Source: an uncultured Collinsella sp. (lineage in GTDB: Bacteria > Actinomycetota > Coriobacteriia > Coriobacteriales > Coriobacteriaceae). From it: a stretch of DNA of 23,453 nucleotides. The stretch spans positions 1-23,453 of the forward strand of contig URKU01000021.1 of assembly GCA_900548515.1 (NCBI GenBank), in the 5' to 3' direction. This document shows, in pieces, positions 21,781 through 23,453 of this stretch (positions within the stretch are counted from its first letter, which is position 1; each line of letters begins with the position of its first letter). A program made the translations under genes and the position numbers. The notes beneath the pieces were generated by a model. That model saw only the letters and a program-made list of their open reading frames with translations, had not been told where the DNA came from and made no database searches.

Positions 21781-23229
21781 ATGGCAAACATCAAGTTCCC
21801 CGAGGGTTTCTATTGGGGTGGCGCCACCGCCGCCAATCAGTTTGAGGGCGCTTGGAACGCGGACGGCCGCGGTCCTTCCGTCGACGACCACTTCCTGGGC
21901 GGCAGCTACAAGGAGCCGCGCCAGATTACGATCGACATCGACCCCAACCGCTTCTACCCCAACCATGACGGTATCGATTTCTACCATCACTACGAGGAGG
22001 ATATCGCGCTGTTCGCCGAGATGGGCTTCAACATGTTCCGCATGTCCATCTCTTGGAGCCGCATCTTCCCCAACGGCGACGACGCCGAGCCCAACGAGGC
22101 CGGCCTCGCCTTCTACGATCGCGTCTTCGACTGCCTGCGCGCTCACAATATCGAGCCGCTCGTGACCCTGTCGCACTACGAGATGCCTTATCACCTGGTC
22201 GAGAAGTACAACGGCTGGGCGAGCCGCGAGCTCATCGGCTTCTTTGAGAAGTACTGCCAGACCGTCTTCGACCGCTATCAGGACAAGGTCAAGTTCTGGC
22301 TCACCTTCAACGAGATCAACTGCGGCACTCAGGACATGGGCAACCTCTTTGAGACCAGCATGATTCAGGGCTTTGAGGGCCCGGCTTCGGCGGTCCATAC
22401 TACGCCGCAGGCTCGTATGCAGGCGCTGCATCACCAGTTTGTCGCCAGCGGCCGCGTCGTGCGCTATGCCCACGAGCACTACCCGCAGTTTAAGATGGGC
22501 AACATGGACTGCTTCATCCTCTCCTATGCCGCCACGTGTGATCCGGCCGACGTGTTCGCCACGCAGCAGGAGATGAATACCATGAACTGGTACTGCTCCG
22601 ACGTGCAGGTGCGCGGCAAGTACCCGTTCTATGCCAAGCGCTTCTGGGCCGAGAACGATGTCGAGCTCGTGATGGAGGACGGCGACCTGCAGGATATCGC
22701 CGACGGCAAGGTCGATTTCTACACCTTTAGCTACTACATGTCCGGCACCGTGGGCACCCACAAGGACCACGAGATGACCGAGGGCAATATGACCTTTGGC
22801 GGCAAGAACCCCTATCTGGAGTCCACCGACTGGGGCTGGCAGATCGATCCGCTGGGCCTGCGCATCGCGCTCAACGAGATTTACGCCCGCTACGAGATTC
22901 CGCTGATGGTGGTCGAGAACGGCATGGGCGCCTACGATGAGGTCGAGGAGGACGGCTCCATCCACGACCCGTATCGTATCGCTTACTTGCGCAGCCACAT
23001 CAAGGCCATGGGCGAGGCCATTGCCGACGGCGTCGACCTGATCGCCTACACCTGGTGGGGCCCCATCGACCTGGTTTCCGCCGGCACCGGCGAGATGCGC
23101 AAGCGCTACGGCTTCATTCACGTCGATAAGTACGACGACGGCACCGGCACCTACGAGCGCCGCCGCAAGGACAGCTTCTACGCCTACCAGAAGATCATCA
23201 AGTCCAACGGCACCGAGGGCTTGGAGTAA
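21781..23229 (+). CDS. GH1 6-phospho-beta-glucosidase
   Basis: The enzyme cleaves PTS-phosphorylated beta-glucosides to glucose 6-phosphate and an aglycone or sugar in the cytoplasm. The protein has 482 residues, the usual GH1 length. FYWGGATAANQFEGAW (10-25) gives the N-terminal sugar-binding block. TFNEIN places the acid/base at Glu178, and VVENGMG the nucleophile at Glu379. LVSAGTGEMRKRYGF supplies Ser433, Lys441 and Tyr443, the phosphate-binding set that marks 6-phospho-glycosidases. ATG 21781 is chosen because AAAGGAG lies 6 nt upstream; the longer open frame to 21553 overlaps the AraC gene. It is likely partnered with a PTS permease such as the one at 3338, since none adjoins it here. 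Its codon use is strongly biased, suggesting high expression. Confidence 0.93.
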   Translation: MANIKFPEGFYWGGATAANQFEGAWNADGRGPSVDDHFLGGSYKEPRQITIDIDPNRFYPNHDGIDFYHHYEEDIALFAEMGFNMFRMSISWSRIFPNGDDAEPNEAGLAFYDRVFDCLRAHNIEPLVTLSHYEMPYHLVEKYNGWASRELIGFFEKYCQTVFDRYQDKVKFWLTFNEINCGTQDMGNLFETSMIQGFEGPASAVHTTPQARMQALHHQFVASGRVVRYAHEHYPQFKMGNMDCFILSYAATCDPADVFATQQEMNTMNWYCSDVQVRGKYPFYAKRFWAENDVELVMEDGDLQDIADGKVDFYTFSYYMSGTVGTHKDHEMTEGNMTFGGKNPYLESTDWGWQIDPLGLRIALNEIYARYEIPLMVVENGMGAYDEVEEDGSIHDPYRIAYLRSHIKAMGEAIADGVDLIAYTWWGPIDLVSAGTGEMRKRYGFIHVDKYDDGTGTYERRRKDSFYAYQKIIKSNGTEGLE

Positions 23230-23243
23230 TTGAGTTCCGGCGA

Positions 23244-23357
23244 TTGAGTTCCTGCGTTCTGACGAACGCCGGACCGGCCGCCGATTTCGTGACCACGAAT
23301 GTCGACGACGATGGTATCTGGAATGCCTTCGTGCATCTGGGACTCATCGAGGATTAA
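23244..23357 (+). pseudogene. Possible C-terminal gene remnant
   Basis: Just after the GH1 stop an open frame encodes a tail that looks protein-like (DFVTTNVDDDGIWNAFVHLG followed by LIED and TAA at 23355-23357). There is no ribosome-binding site or ATG; only TTG or GTG starts are available. I do not recognise the family. It could be the decayed end of a lost gene or chance. Confidence 0.2.
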
Positions 23358-23413
23358 TCAGCAAAACGGGTATCGATGGGGCAAAGACGTCGGCGGAGGG
23401 TTGATTTCCGATC

Positions 23414-23453
23414 TCAGCCGAACACATTGAGCAAATAGGCCATTCCCGCAGTT
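23414..23453 (-). CDS. Possible 3' end of a minus-strand gene entering from the right edge
   Basis: The minus strand from 23453 reads an open stretch ending TAGMAYLLNVFG and TGA at 23416-23414. The hydrophobic ending is plausible for a real protein, but only 12 codons are visible, so neither family nor reality can be settled from this window. Confidence 0.25.
   Translation of the reverse strand, partial: TAGMAYLLNVFG

Noticed and set aside
21751..23121. 456-codon minus-strand open frame opposite GH1
   Set aside because: A shadow of GH1; His/Val/Gly-rich, no domain and no ribosome-binding site.

Overview
The window looks like chromosome from a high-GC, gut-type actinobacterium of the Coriobacteriia, most likely Collinsella or a close relative. 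This is an inference from gene style: a multi-membrane-span LuxR regulator, PTS sugar uptake next to cytoplasmic glycoside hydrolases, an XRE-desulfoferrodoxin fusion, lipoproteins with degenerate Tat-like signals, and many GGAC-containing palindromes. No rRNA, tRNA, CRISPR array, transposase or phage gene was seen.

Region 1 (1-6290) is a carbohydrate locus arranged around a divergent control region. On the minus strand lie a DUF1593 nucleoside-hydrolase-like protein (cut by the window edge) and an alpha/beta-hydrolase esterase. On the plus strand lie a PTS EIIBC permease and a DUF4038/GH140-like glycoside hydrolase. The roughly 490-bp AT-rich gap between the two arms carries many GTAAAC half-sites and palindromes that look like operators.

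Region 2 (6376-11865) holds a membrane-embedded LuxR-type regulator, then four genes of unknown function on the same strand: a membrane-anchored small protein, a double-zinc-ribbon Gln-rich protein and two paralogous lipoproteins.

Region 3 (11882-15882) holds an MgtA-type Mg2+ P-type ATPase (minus), a previously unlisted 23-codon leader ORF in its long 5' leader, and pyrE (plus) with strong terminators.

Region 4 (15890-16986) is dense in palindromes and contains an XRE-HTH/desulfoferrodoxin fusion gene split by a one-base frameshift.

Region 5 (16987-23229) is a second sugar locus: an RpiR/SIS regulator, a GH106-like alpha-rhamnosidase, a divergent AraC regulator and a GH1 6-phospho-beta-glucosidase. 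None of the glycan enzymes in regions 1 and 5 has a visible signal peptide. That fits a strategy in which small plant-type glycosides (possibly apiosyl or rhamnosyl glucosides) enter by PTS and are taken apart in the cytoplasm.

Several families of palindromic intergenic repeats recur: a 65-nt 20-25-20 palindrome (2 copies), a 41-nt GGAC hairpin (3 copies), a 39-nt GGAC hairpin (2 copies) and single-copy relatives. Several sit immediately after stop codons, as if used as terminators.
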